Assembly (NCBI GenBank): GCA_016842045.1
Contig: JAEVEY010000132.1
Span: 1-50,498, forward strand
From: Candidatus Thermoflexus sinensis
GTDB lineage: Bacteria > Chloroflexota > Anaerolineae > Thermoflexales > Thermoflexaceae
Reading direction: 5' to 3'
Length of the DNA: 50,498 nt
How positions within the stretch are numbered: position 1 is the first letter of the stretch; every line of letters begins with the position of its first letter. The notes under the pieces were generated by a model. It was not told the DNA's origin and did not search any database. It saw nothing but the letters and a program-made list of their open reading frames with translations. The position numbers and the translations under genes were made by a program. Shown in pieces: positions 1 through 7,546 of this stretch.

Positions 1-65
1 GGGGAACCGTCTCTGGCAGCCTCCCCACCCTTGAACACTACAGGAAAGCCCGCGAGACGGGGCGA

Positions 66-2642
66 TCACCGGGAGGAGCGGCTGGCCTTCGCCCTGGCAG
101 GCGCCCGACGCCGGGTGCCATCCTTCGATACCGGGCCCCGGGCCCCATCCCGCCGATCCTGAAGCGCCACCGCGAGGGCCTCGTCGATGGTCTCCACCAG
201 CACAAACTGCATGGCCTGGCGCACGTCCTCCGGCACGTCCTCCAGATCCTTCTCATTCCGCTTCGGCAGGATCACGGTGCGCAGGCCCACCCGATGCGCC
301 GCCAGCACCTTCTCCTTAATGCCGCCCACCGGCAGCACCTTCCCCCGCAGCGTGATCTCGCCGGTCATCCCCACGTCCGGCCGCACAGGCCGATCCGTGA
401 GCAGCGAAACCAGGGCGGTGACGATGGTGATGCCCGCGGAGGGACCATCCTTCGGCACAGCGCCCGCCGGCACGTGAATGTGGATATCGCTCTGCTCAAA
501 GAAACGCTCCGGGATCCCATAGTCCTTCGCGTGGGCGCGCACATAGCTCAGGGCAGCCTGGGCGGATTCCCGCATCACCTCGCCCAGGGACCCGGTGAGC
601 ACAAACCCTTTGCTTCCTGGCATCCGCGTTGCTTCGATGAAGAGCACATCACCCCCCGTCGGCGTCCACGCCAGGCCAATGGCTACACCGGGGACCTCCA
701 CACGGTGGGTGATCTCTTCCTCTGTAAACAGCGGCTTGCCCAGATATCGAGGCACATCCTCGGCGTCAACCAGCACCGCCTCCGACGCCCCTTCCGCAAT
801 GCGGGTTGCCACCTTCCGGCAGACCCGACCGATGGCCCGCTCCAGGTTGCGCACCCCCGCTTCCCGGGTGTATTCCCGGATGATCCGCCGCACCGCTGCC
901 TCGGTGAAGGTGATCTCCCCCGGCATCAATCCGTTCTCCCGCAGCTGCCGCGGGATAAGATACCCCATCGCAATGTGGAACTTCTCGGTCTCCGTATAAC
1001 CCGGGATAAAGATGATCTCCATTCGGTCCCGCAGCGGCGCAGGGATCGTATCCAGCTGGTTCGCTGTACAGATGAACAGGACCTGGGAGAGATCGAACGG
1101 CACATCCAGATAATGATCCCGGAACTCCCGGTTCTGCTCAGGGTCCAGCACCTCTAACAACGCCGAGGATGGGTCGCCCCGCCAGTCCGCCCCGATCTTA
1201 TCCACCTCATCCAGCATGAAGACCGGGTTCCGGGACTCCACTCGCCGGAGGGCCTGGATGATGCGCCCGGGCATGGCCCCCACATACGTCCGGCGGAAGC
1301 CACGGATCTCCGCCTCATCCCGAATGCCGCCCAGGGCAATACGGGTGAACTTCCGCCCCATCGCTCGGGCGATGGATTGACCCAAGGAAGTTTTGCCTAC
1401 CCCCGGCGGCCCCACAAAGCACAGGATCGCGCCCTCTCGGATCCGGCGGATATAGTCCCGGGTCTCCAGCTCCTCCAGTTGCGAAGCGCGCTCCTGCTTG
1501 AGCTTGCGCACCGCCAGATACTCCAGGATGCGTTCCTTCACATCCTGGAGGCCGTAATGGTCTTCTTCCAGAACCTGGCGAGCATGGGCGATGTCCAGGT
1601 TATCCGGGGTGGTCTTGTTCCATGGGAGGCTCACCATCCAGTCCAGATAGGTTCGGATCACACCATATTCCGCGGAAGCGGGCGGGAGCTTGGCCATTCG
1701 GTCCAGCTCCCGCAGGGCCTCTCGCCGGGCCTCAGGAGGCATCCCGGCCTCCTCGATCTTCCGCCGGAACTCCTCGATTTCCATCTGATGTTCGTCAGCC
1801 TCCCCCAGCTCCCGGCGGATGGCCTCCAGCTGCTGGCGCAGGAAGAACTCCCGCTGCATCTTCTCCACCTGGGCCTGGGCCTCCGACTGGATCTTGCGGC
1901 CCAGCTCCAGAACCTCGATTTCCCGCGTCAGCAGAGCGATGAGTTTGTGCAGCTTCGCCGCCACATCGTCCAGCTCCAGGATCTCCTGGGCCTCCTGGAG
2001 GGACATGCGCAGATAGGTGGCCACTGCATAAGCCAGCTGTTTCGGATCCTCCACAGCCATCGCCATGGCCCCGAGCTGGTCGGGGAGGCCGGGGACCAGC
2101 TCTACCATCCGGGCGAACAGCTCCGCCGTCTTGCGGCGAAGAGCCTCCAGCTCCGGACCGGGGGTCATGGTTTCGGGGTGGCGCTCCACCCGGGCCTTGA
2201 GGTAGGGCTGGGTGGCGGTGTATTCCATGATTCGGATCCGCTCCAGCCCCATCACCAGGATCCGCATCGTGCCATCCGGCATCCGAAGCAGGCGCTGGAT
2301 CAGCGCCAGCGTCCCGATGGTGTAACAGTCCTCGGGCATCGGCTCTTCCAGCTCGGGACGCTTGCTGGCCACCAGGCCGACCAGCTTCCTGCCCAGGACC
2401 GTATCATCCACCAGCCGGATCGACCGCGGCTGTCCAACCGCCAGGGGGACCACCGTGAGGGGATAGACCACCACACCCCGCAGAGGAAGGATCGGCAGCT
2501 CCTCCGGGATCTCCACCGCCGATTCTTCCTGGTCCCGCCGGCCCTCCGGCTGGACTCCCATGGGAGGGATTTCCTCGGCTTCCTCACCCAGGAAATAGCC
2601 TTCCCAATCCAGTCCGAAAGATCGCACCCACATTGTGTTCAT
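66..2642 (-). CDS. lon: ATP-dependent protease Lon (LonA)
   Basis: Cytosolic ATP-dependent serine protease that degrades misfolded and regulatory proteins. The 858-residue product has the LonA order: N-terminal LON substrate domain ([13 protein letters not shown]), a coiled-coil linker, an AAA+ module with Walker A GPPGVGKT from residue 411, and a C-terminal peptidase domain. The catalytic dyad is Ser735 in KDGPSAG and Lys778 in GGIKEK; the 43-residue spacing equals that of E. coli Lon. The frame is open further upstream, but the ATG at 2642 has GGCGGA six bases before it, and the sequence before it lacks Lon similarity. An Arg/Ala-rich tail ends the protein. hsp20 lies 119 bp upstream on the same strand, so co-transcription as a proteostasis unit is likely (inference). 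Confidence 0.97.
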   Translation of the reverse strand: MNTMWVRSFGLDWEGYFLGEEAEEIPPMGVQPEGRRDQEESAVEIPEELPILPLRGVVVYPLTVVPLAVGQPRSIRLVDDTVLGRKLVGLVASKRPELEEPMPEDCYTIGTLALIQRLLRMPDGTMRILVMGLERIRIMEYTATQPYLKARVERHPETMTPGPELEALRRKTAELFARMVELVPGLPDQLGAMAMAVEDPKQLAYAVATYLRMSLQEAQEILELDDVAAKLHKLIALLTREIEVLELGRKIQSEAQAQVEKMQREFFLRQQLEAIRRELGEADEHQMEIEEFRRKIEEAGMPPEARREALRELDRMAKLPPASAEYGVIRTYLDWMVSLPWNKTTPDNLDIAHARQVLEEDHYGLQDVKERILEYLAVRKLKQERASQLEELETRDYIRRIREGAILCFVGPPGVGKTSLGQSIARAMGRKFTRIALGGIRDEAEIRGFRRTYVGAMPGRIIQALRRVESRNPVFMLDEVDKIGADWRGDPSSALLEVLDPEQNREFRDHYLDVPFDLSQVLFICTANQLDTIPAPLRDRMEIIFIPGYTETEKFHIAMGYLIPRQLRENGLMPGEITFTEAAVRRIIREYTREAGVRNLERAIGRVCRKVATRIAEGASEAVLVDAEDVPRYLGKPLFTEEEITHRVEVPGVAIGLAWTPTGGDVLFIEATRMPGSKGFVLTGSLGEVMRESAQAALSYVRAHAKDYGIPERFFEQSDIHIHVPAGAVPKDGPSAGITIVTALVSLLTDRPVRPDVGMTGEITLRGKVLPVGGIKEKVLAAHRVGLRTVILPKRNEKDLEDVPEDVRQAMQFVLVETIDEALAVALQDRRDGARGPVSKDGTRRRAPARAKASRSSR

Positions 2643-2761
2643 CCTCATTCCGCCTGGATTGAAGAAACATGCGCGACTGGCGATCGGATGATCCTCAACT
2701 TGGCTGCCCCGGCCCCGAAAGATCCCCCAGGGCGCGGGTGCGTGCTTCGTGGACCCAGCAC

Positions 2762-3214
2762 TCACGGGCTCGTCTCCGATTTGGTCACCTGCAAGCGCCG
2801 TGGGGTCCGCACCGTGATCGTGAGCGGTGGCTTCTTGGGCAGGGTCACGATCAGGAAACCGTCCCGGTAAACCGCCTGGGCCGCGTCCGCGTCAAGGGCC
2901 CAGGGGAGATAAACCTCCACGTGGAACTCGCCATAATGGATCTCCAGCTGATGATACGCGACTTTCGGCGTGGGATCCTGCCGATAGCCGCTGATCACCA
3001 GCCATCGGTCGTGCAACGCTACCAGCACGTCCTCGGGCTTCAATCCGGCGATCTCCACGCGGACCACCACCGCCTCATCGGTTTCATAGACATCCGTGGG
3101 AGGACGCCAGGCGTTCCCATGGCGCAACAGCCAGCGCTGCCGGGTCAGGATATCCTGGAGCAACCGCTCCATCTGGGATTCGAACCGCTCGAGAGCCCGC
3201 TCAAACTCATCCAT
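2762..3214 (-). CDS. Small heat shock protein, Hsp20/alpha-crystallin family
   Basis: ATP-independent holdase that binds unfolding proteins. The 150-residue product has an N-terminal amphipathic segment ([18 protein letters not shown]), an alpha-crystallin domain from about residue 38 ([20 protein letters not shown]), the conserved strand-ending motif around [12 protein letters not shown], and a possible C-terminal I-x-I anchor (LTITV). Start ATG 3214 is preceded by CGGAG nine bases upstream. ATGs at 3259 and 3304 would add unrelated sequence, and the candidate -10 box at 3273-3278 lies between them. Located directly upstream of lon. Confidence 0.9.
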   Translation of the reverse strand: MDEFERALERFESQMERLLQDILTRQRWLLRHGNAWRPPTDVYETDEAVVVRVEIAGLKPEDVLVALHDRWLVISGYRQDPTPKVAYHQLEIHYGEFHVEVYLPWALDADAAQAVYRDGFLIVTLPKKPPLTITVRTPRRLQVTKSETSP

Positions 3215-3272
3215 AGGAGGCGCTCCGCTGCTTGTCCCGGGTCTTCCAGCAAGGACCATCCGGATCATTTTG

Positions 3273-3278
3273 ATTGTA
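3273..3278 (-). promoter_or_regulatory. Candidate -10 box of the hsp20-lon promoter
   Basis: The minus strand reads TACAAT (5/6 to TATAAT). Possible -35 boxes are weak (TTTTGG at 17 bp spacing or TTGGCT at 15 bp). Predicted transcript start is near 3266, giving a leader of about 50 nt to the ATG at 3214. No CIRCE-type inverted repeat was seen. Confidence 0.4.
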
Positions 3279-3304
3279 GCACATCTGGGGGACAGCCAAA
3301 ACAA

Positions 3305-3630
3305 TCCGAAACTGCAACCTCAAAATCCAGCTGTGTTCGATAAACTTCATTAAAGCAGGACTACATCACTGGCCTCGATTCGGAGGGGAGTCCGGGGGCC
3401 CTTCCCCCCTTTTTGGGCCGGGTCGGGCCCCTTCACGCCCGACCCAGAAGACCTGGCTCATTGGGGCCTTTGGGGTGAAGTCCCCGTTTGGGTCTGGGCT
3501 GAACGCTTGACCGAGCATACCCATCTTCGTTGCCCAAAGGGCCGCGGGGAGAGGGGAAATGGAAGATTTGGGGTGGACGGGATCGCGCATCGCCTGTTTT
3601 CCGATGACGTCTATCAACCAGGAGGTTCGT
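3305..3630. other. Intergenic region with GC-rich hairpins
   Basis: Gap between the divergent hsp20 and CsaA-like genes. It contains a 9-bp inverted repeat GGGTCGGGC/GCCCGACCC (3420-3445) and the half-hairpin CCAAAGGGCCGCGGGGAG near 3535, which resembles the hairpin core found in many intergenic gaps of this window. No convincing gene. Confidence 0.5.
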
Positions 3631-3969
3631 ATGACGTTCATCACGATGGAGGACTTCCTGAAAGTCGACATGCGTGTGGGGCGCATCATCCGCGCCGAGC
3701 CTCATCCGCGGGCGCGCAAGCCCTCCATCCGGCTCTGGATCGACTTTGGTCCCGAGATCGGGATCCGGACCAGCAGCGCCGCGCTGGCGGATCGCTATCG
3801 CCCGGAGGAGCTGGTCGGGACGCTGGTGATTGCGGTGGTGAATTTCCCCCCGAAAAACGTGGCCGGCTTCGACTCTCAGGTGCTGGTCCTGGGCGTTCCC
3901 GATGAGACAGGCCGGGTGGTCCTGCTGCGGCCTGATGCAGAGGTTCCCCTGGGCGGCCGCGTGTTTTAA
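3631..3969 (+). CDS. csaA: tRNA-binding domain protein, CsaA-like
   Basis: Single OB-fold tRNA-binding domain of the EMAP-II/CsaA type, 112 residues, the usual CsaA length. Recognisable segments are TMEDFLKVDMRVGRI at the N terminus, NFPPKNVAGFDSQVLVLG in the middle, and the glycine-rich end (EVPLGGRVF). CsaA has been described as a secretion-related chaperone and tRNA binder; the role here is not shown by context. Start ATG 3631 has AGGAGG at 3620-3625, five bases upstream, so the earlier in-frame ATG at 3559 is unlikely. A MITE-like repeat begins six bases after the stop. Confidence 0.88.
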   Translation: MTFITMEDFLKVDMRVGRIIRAEPHPRARKPSIRLWIDFGPEIGIRTSSAALADRYRPEELVGTLVIAVVNFPPKNVAGFDSQVLVLGVPDETGRVVLLRPDAEVPLGGRVF

Positions 3970-3974
3970 TGTGG

Positions 3975-4159
3975 TAGGAGTTACGCAGTTGGTTTTCTCC
4001 TGGGGGTTTGGGGGGAGTCGCGCGCCTTCGGCGCGCGACTCCCCCCAAAAAATATATCTATCCCCCCTTCCCACGGCTCTTTGGGCCGTGGGAAGGGGGG
4101 ATAAAGGGGGGTGGGGCCATTCTGCCTCTTCTCGCGAGCCCCGAACTGCGTAACTCCTA
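3975..4159. mobile_element. MITE-like inverted-repeat element, copy A1
   Basis: 185-bp element with perfect 16-bp terminal inverted repeats: TAGGAGTTACGCAGTT at 3975-3990 and AACTGCGTAACTCCTA at 4144-4159. It encodes no protein. Inside are a perfect 17-bp hairpin (4010-4046, loop TTC) and a second hairpin (4062-4100) followed by GGTGGGGCCATTC. Flanks TGTGG (3970-3974) and TGAGG (4160-4164) match at 4 of 5 bases, compatible with an aged 5-bp target duplication. It shares ends and core with copy A2 at 39369-39510. Confidence 0.75.
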
Positions 4160-4160
4160 T

Positions 4161-4300
4161 GAGGACTTATATATTGACCTCTGGCGAAGGGGCGTGGAGG
4201 GACCCATCCCCATGTTTTGGGAGCTGGGTCGGGCGCCTTCGGTGCCCGCCCCTCTTCCCCCACGGCCCCTTGGGCCGCCTGACAGAGGCTGCTAAGATTG
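4161..4300. repeat. Degenerate relative of the A-family element
   Basis: Begins GAGGACTTATATATTGACC and continues TCTGGCGAAGG. The element at 42638 continues with nearly the same words (GACTTACGCAGTTGACC, then TCTGGCGAAGA). It includes the GC hairpin CGGGCGCCTTCGGTGCCCG (approximately 4229-4249). Only one end is recognisable. It fills the space between A1 and the aminotransferase gene. Confidence 0.45.
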
Positions 4301-4336
4301 CAATGGAGCACTCCAGGATCCCTGCGGGAGGTTCCC

Positions 4337-5605
4337 ATGTCCACTAAAACCCATCTTTCCCCCGTATGGCTGCGCATTTTCGATCTTGAAGTCACCCACG
4401 GTGAGGGCGTCTATCTTTATGCGGCCGACGGTCGGCGCTATCTGGATTTCACCAGTGGGATCGCGGTGACCAACACCGGGCACTGTCATCCGAAAGTGGT
4501 GGCCGCGATCCAGGAGCAGGCTGCCCGCCTCCTCCACGGCCAGGCCAATATCGTCTACCATCGTCCGATGCTGGAGCTGGTGGAGGAACTGCTCACCATC
4601 GTCCCATCCCCGCTGGACACCTTCTTCTTCGCCAACAGCGGCGCTGAGGCGGTGGAGGCGGCCGTGAAGCTGGCCCGCTACGCCACCGGGAGGTCGAACA
4701 TCATCGTCTTCCAGGGCAGCTTCCACGGGCGAACCCACATGGCCATGGCCCTGACCACCAGCAAGACGATCTATCGGGCCGGATATCAGCCATTGCCCGC
4801 AGGCGTCTACGTCGCGCCGTATCCTTATGCTTATCGCTATGGCTGGGATGAGGAGACCACGCTCCGTTTCTGCCTTCGGGAACTGGATTTCCTGCTCAAG
4901 TCCCAGACAGCCCCGGAGGAGACCGCCGCCATCCTGGTGGAACCCATCCTGGGCGAGGGAGGCTACGTGGTGCCACCCCCGGGCTTCCTCGCCGCCCTGC
5001 GGGAGCGATGCGATCACTACGGGATCCTGTTGATCGCCGATGAGGTCCAGACCGGCTTCGGGCGGACCGGGCGTTTCTTTGCCGTGGAGCATGAGGGGGT
5101 GGTGCCGGACATCATGATCATGGCCAAAGGGATTGCCTCCGGGCTTCCGCTTTCGGGGATCGCCGCCCGAGCGGAGCTGATGGCCCGCTGGAAGCCAGGC
5201 GCACATGGGGGCACCTTCGTTGGCAACGCGCTCTCATGCGCCGCGGCGGTCGCCACCATCCGGGTGATGAAAGAGGAGCGACTGCCGGAGAACGCGGCGG
5301 CCCGGGGGGCTGAACTCCTGGAAGGCCTGCGCCGGCTCGCTTCGCGCTTTCCGCTGATCGGAGATGTCCGCGGGCGTGGCCTGATGGTCGGTGTGGAATT
5401 CACCCGCAACGGCGAGCCGGACACGGCGACCGCCAAAGCGATCCAGGCGGCCTGCTTCCGCCGGGGATTGCTTTTGCTGACCTGTGGAACCTACGACAAC
5501 GTCATCCGCTGGATCCCACCCCTGGTGGTGACCGCGGAACAGATCCAGGAAGGGCTGCGCATTTTCGAGGAGGCCCTGGGAGAGGTGATGGAAACGGTCA
5601 GCTGA
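4337..5605 (+). CDS. Class III PLP-dependent aminotransferase (GABA/ornithine-type)
   Basis: Omega-aminotransferase of fold type I, 422 residues. Visible are TSGIAVTNTGHCHPKV near the N terminus, FFANSGAEAVEAAVKLAR, FHGRTHMAMALT, the PLP-aspartate motif LIADEVQTGFGRTG, and the Schiff-base lysine Lys264 in IMAKGIASGLPLSG. The closest family is 4-aminobutyrate aminotransferase (GabT), but ornithine, acetylornithine or other omega-amino donors cannot be excluded. The start ATG 4337 follows GGGAGGT at 4326-4332. No pathway partner lies nearby, so the substrate is unassigned. Confidence 0.92.
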   Translation: MSTKTHLSPVWLRIFDLEVTHGEGVYLYAADGRRYLDFTSGIAVTNTGHCHPKVVAAIQEQAARLLHGQANIVYHRPMLELVEELLTIVPSPLDTFFFANSGAEAVEAAVKLARYATGRSNIIVFQGSFHGRTHMAMALTTSKTIYRAGYQPLPAGVYVAPYPYAYRYGWDEETTLRFCLRELDFLLKSQTAPEETAAILVEPILGEGGYVVPPPGFLAALRERCDHYGILLIADEVQTGFGRTGRFFAVEHEGVVPDIMIMAKGIASGLPLSGIAARAELMARWKPGAHGGTFVGNALSCAAAVATIRVMKEERLPENAAARGAELLEGLRRLASRFPLIGDVRGRGLMVGVEFTRNGEPDTATAKAIQAACFRRGLLLLTCGTYDNVIRWIPPLVVTAEQIQEGLRIFEEALGEVMETVS

Positions 5606-5624
5606 AGGATCCTGATGCATCGTG

Positions 5625-5824
5625 GGGGCAGACGCAAAGCCTGCCCCTAATCAAAGGCATTTGCATCCTGATGCAGGGGCACCCCTTGTGGGTGTCCGTC
5701 AGGACAGTAGGGGCAGGCATAAGGCCTGCCCCTATCAAAGGCATCTGCATCCTGAGATTGGGATACCCCTGGTGGGTGCCCGTCAGGGCAATAGGGGCAG
5801 GCACAAGGCCTGCCCGCCCCTACC
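5625..5824. repeat. 84-85 bp tandem repeat, about 2.4 copies
   Basis: Units begin with GGGGCA at 5625, 5710 and 5794, so the period is 85 then 84 bp. Each unit starts with a small inverted repeat of the form GGGGCAGGC...GCCTGCCCC, followed by ATCAAAGGCATYTGCATCC and a segment like GGTGGGTGCCCGTCAGG. Copies differ at many positions. The array lies between the convergent aminotransferase and CCA-enzyme genes. It has no coding character and is not CRISPR-like, because the 'spacer' part is repeated too. Confidence 0.8.
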
Positions 5825-5878
5825 CAACGAACCATATGTCCCGCCGTTATGTTCAGAGCATCCCTAATGGATGCCCTG

Positions 5879-7360
5879 TTAAGAATTTTCATTCATCAAT
5901 CGTCGGGCGAGGGCCAGGGCTTCTTCGCGAGTGGTGACCTCGCCCGCCGCCTGGGCCTCCCGGATCGCCTCCAGGATGCGGCCGATTTGCGGGCCCTCCG
6001 GCACCCCCAGCGATAGGAGATCCTCCCCACGAATCAGGGGAGCGGGCCGGATGAAGCGCTCTGGAGCCTCGAAGAAGGCCTGCCACAGGATCTGCGCCAC
6101 CCGGAGTCGGGGCGCCCAGACAGCATCCGTTAAGGTAGGACCCCAGACCGCCAGGGTGTCCGCCAGGGCGAGCAGGGTCAGATCCACCCCCAGCGCCCCC
6201 ACATCCCGGAAAAACCGGTAAATCGCCCGCGGCGTAATCCGCCCTCGCGCCAGCCCGTGGGGCCGCATGTGATGGCGGACCAGGATTTCGATCTCCTCAA
6301 TCTCATCGTTGCTGAAGCGGAGCGCCTCCAGGCGATGGACCGCCCATTCTGCGCCCACCTGTTCATGGCCGATGAACCGCACCCGCCCGTCCGGCTCGAC
6401 GGTCCGGGTGGCCGGCTTCCCGATATCGTGCAGCAACGCGGTTAGCAACAGCAACGCCCGCCGGGGATGATCCGCCGCCACCTCCTCTTCCCAGCGCGCG
6501 CGGAGGCGCTCCCGCCACGGGGCCATCCCTTCCTCGATCTCCGCCCAGCGCGGCGGGAGATCCTGCAATTCCGGCGATTCTCCGAAGTCTCCTAACAGCC
6601 GCTCCATCGCGGCCACCGTCCGCAGCGTGTGCTCATAGACATCCCACACATGGGGCGGGCTCTGCCCCACGCCGCGCAGATTCGCGACCTCCGGCAGGAC
6701 CTCCGGAAGGATCCCCAGCTCCTCCATCCGCCGCAGGCTGCGGACCAGGGGAGGGATGAGGAGGATTTTGACCAGCTCCTCTCGCACCCGCTCTGGCGCG
6801 ACCCGAATCAGCCCGGGAAGCGCCTCCTGGAGCGCTTGCTCCGCTTCCGCCGTCATCCGCAGCCCGAACTCGGCCTCGAACCGAACCGCCCGGAGGATCC
6901 GGACCGGGTCCTGGTGGAAGGCCTCCGGGGCGCAGGGGCGCAACCGCCCGGCCCGCAGATCCTCCAGCCCGCCCAGGGGATCGAAGGGGACCAGCGGCCC
7001 CGCGCCGAGGAACGCGTCAAGATCGATCATCATCGCATTGATGGTGAAATCGCGTCGCCGGAGATCCTCCTCCCAGGACAGGCCATCCCGCCGGGTGAGG
7101 TCAACGTAGAACCGGCGGCCCTCCGGGCTCCGCCAGACCACCCGACCGAACTCCCGCCGGGCATCGAGGATGTAGAAGAACCCTCCGACCCGATCCGCCA
7201 GGGCGCGGGCCAGGCGCAGGGCCGGGCCGACCACTACCACATCGAGATCGTTGGGATCCCGGCCGATCAGGCGATCCCGCACCGCCCCACCCACCACCCG
7301 GGCCTCATAGGGACCTTCCTCAAGCAAGCGCTGGAGCGATTCCAGCAGCGCGCGGGCCAA
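5879..7360 (-). CDS. cca: CCA tRNA nucleotidyltransferase / poly(A) polymerase family protein with HD domain
   Basis: Class II tRNA nucleotidyltransferase that adds or repairs the 3' CCA of tRNA. Visible are the catalytic GGAVRDRLIGRDPNDLDVVV (GG motif and D-x-D), RRDFTINAMMIDL, and RILRAVRFEAEFGL, followed by an HD hydrolase domain (LLHDIGKPATR, then HEQVGAEWA and ILVRHHMRPH). The start is uncertain. GTG 7411 and ATG 7393 lack a ribosome site, whereas TTG 7360 has GGGAGG seven bases upstream and leaves a normal N terminus. Annotation pipelines may extend it to 7393 or 7411. The length of about 493 residues fits the HD-containing subtype. CCA- versus poly(A)-adding activity cannot be decided from the sequence. 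Confidence 0.9.
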   Translation of the reverse strand: MARALLESLQRLLEEGPYEARVVGGAVRDRLIGRDPNDLDVVVVGPALRLARALADRVGGFFYILDARREFGRVVWRSPEGRRFYVDLTRRDGLSWEEDLRRRDFTINAMMIDLDAFLGAGPLVPFDPLGGLEDLRAGRLRPCAPEAFHQDPVRILRAVRFEAEFGLRMTAEAEQALQEALPGLIRVAPERVREELVKILLIPPLVRSLRRMEELGILPEVLPEVANLRGVGQSPPHVWDVYEHTLRTVAAMERLLGDFGESPELQDLPPRWAEIEEGMAPWRERLRARWEEEVAADHPRRALLLLTALLHDIGKPATRTVEPDGRVRFIGHEQVGAEWAVHRLEALRFSNDEIEEIEILVRHHMRPHGLARGRITPRAIYRFFRDVGALGVDLTLLALADTLAVWGPTLTDAVWAPRLRVAQILWQAFFEAPERFIRPAPLIRGEDLLSLGVPEGPQIGRILEAIREAQAAGEVTTREEALALARRLMNENS

Positions 7361-7401
7361 CGTTCTTCCTCCCTCACCCCTGGGATGCCCCATCACATCT
7401 G

Positions 7402-7430
7402 ATGTAAGCACGACTGTGTTTACGTCGCAA
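7402..7430 (-). promoter_or_regulatory. Candidate promoter of the CCA-enzyme gene
   Basis: On the minus strand, TTGCGA (7430-7425) and TTACAT (7407-7402) are separated by 17 bp. The predicted transcript start, near 7395, would put GTG 7411 outside the message, supporting the downstream TTG start. Weak -10 match. Confidence 0.25.
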
Positions 7431-7475
7431 ACCGATACAGGGGGAAGCAGCGGCCTATTCTCTTCAGGTCATAAA

Positions 7476-7510
7476 GTGAGGGAGGCGCGCCAAAGGCGCG
7501 CCTCCCTCAC
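7476..7510 (-). terminator. Hairpin terminator after the GT4-GH57 gene
   Basis: Perfect 16-bp stem GTGAGGGAGGCGCGCC/GGCGCGCCTCCCTCAC with a 3-nt loop, 36 bp downstream of the stop. On the minus strand it is followed by TTTAT. Confidence 0.7.
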
Positions 7511-7546
7511 CCCGAAAACTTCCTCAGGCGAGAGCCGCTTCTTCGC

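Noticed and set aside
3170-3200. tRNA-like T-arm word (GATTCGAACC)
   Set aside because: It lies within the hsp20 coding sequence, and no cloverleaf can be built around it. No other tRNA candidate was seen.
3433-4395. A 320-residue minus-strand open frame across the CsaA-like gene and the A1 repeat
   Set aside because: It covers a clear plus-strand gene and repeat DNA, is low-complexity (Pro/Arg-rich), and has no family similarity.
5625-5824. Possible CRISPR array
   Set aside because: There are only 2.4 units of 85 bp, and the whole unit repeats, with no constant-repeat/variable-spacer structure and no cas genes.
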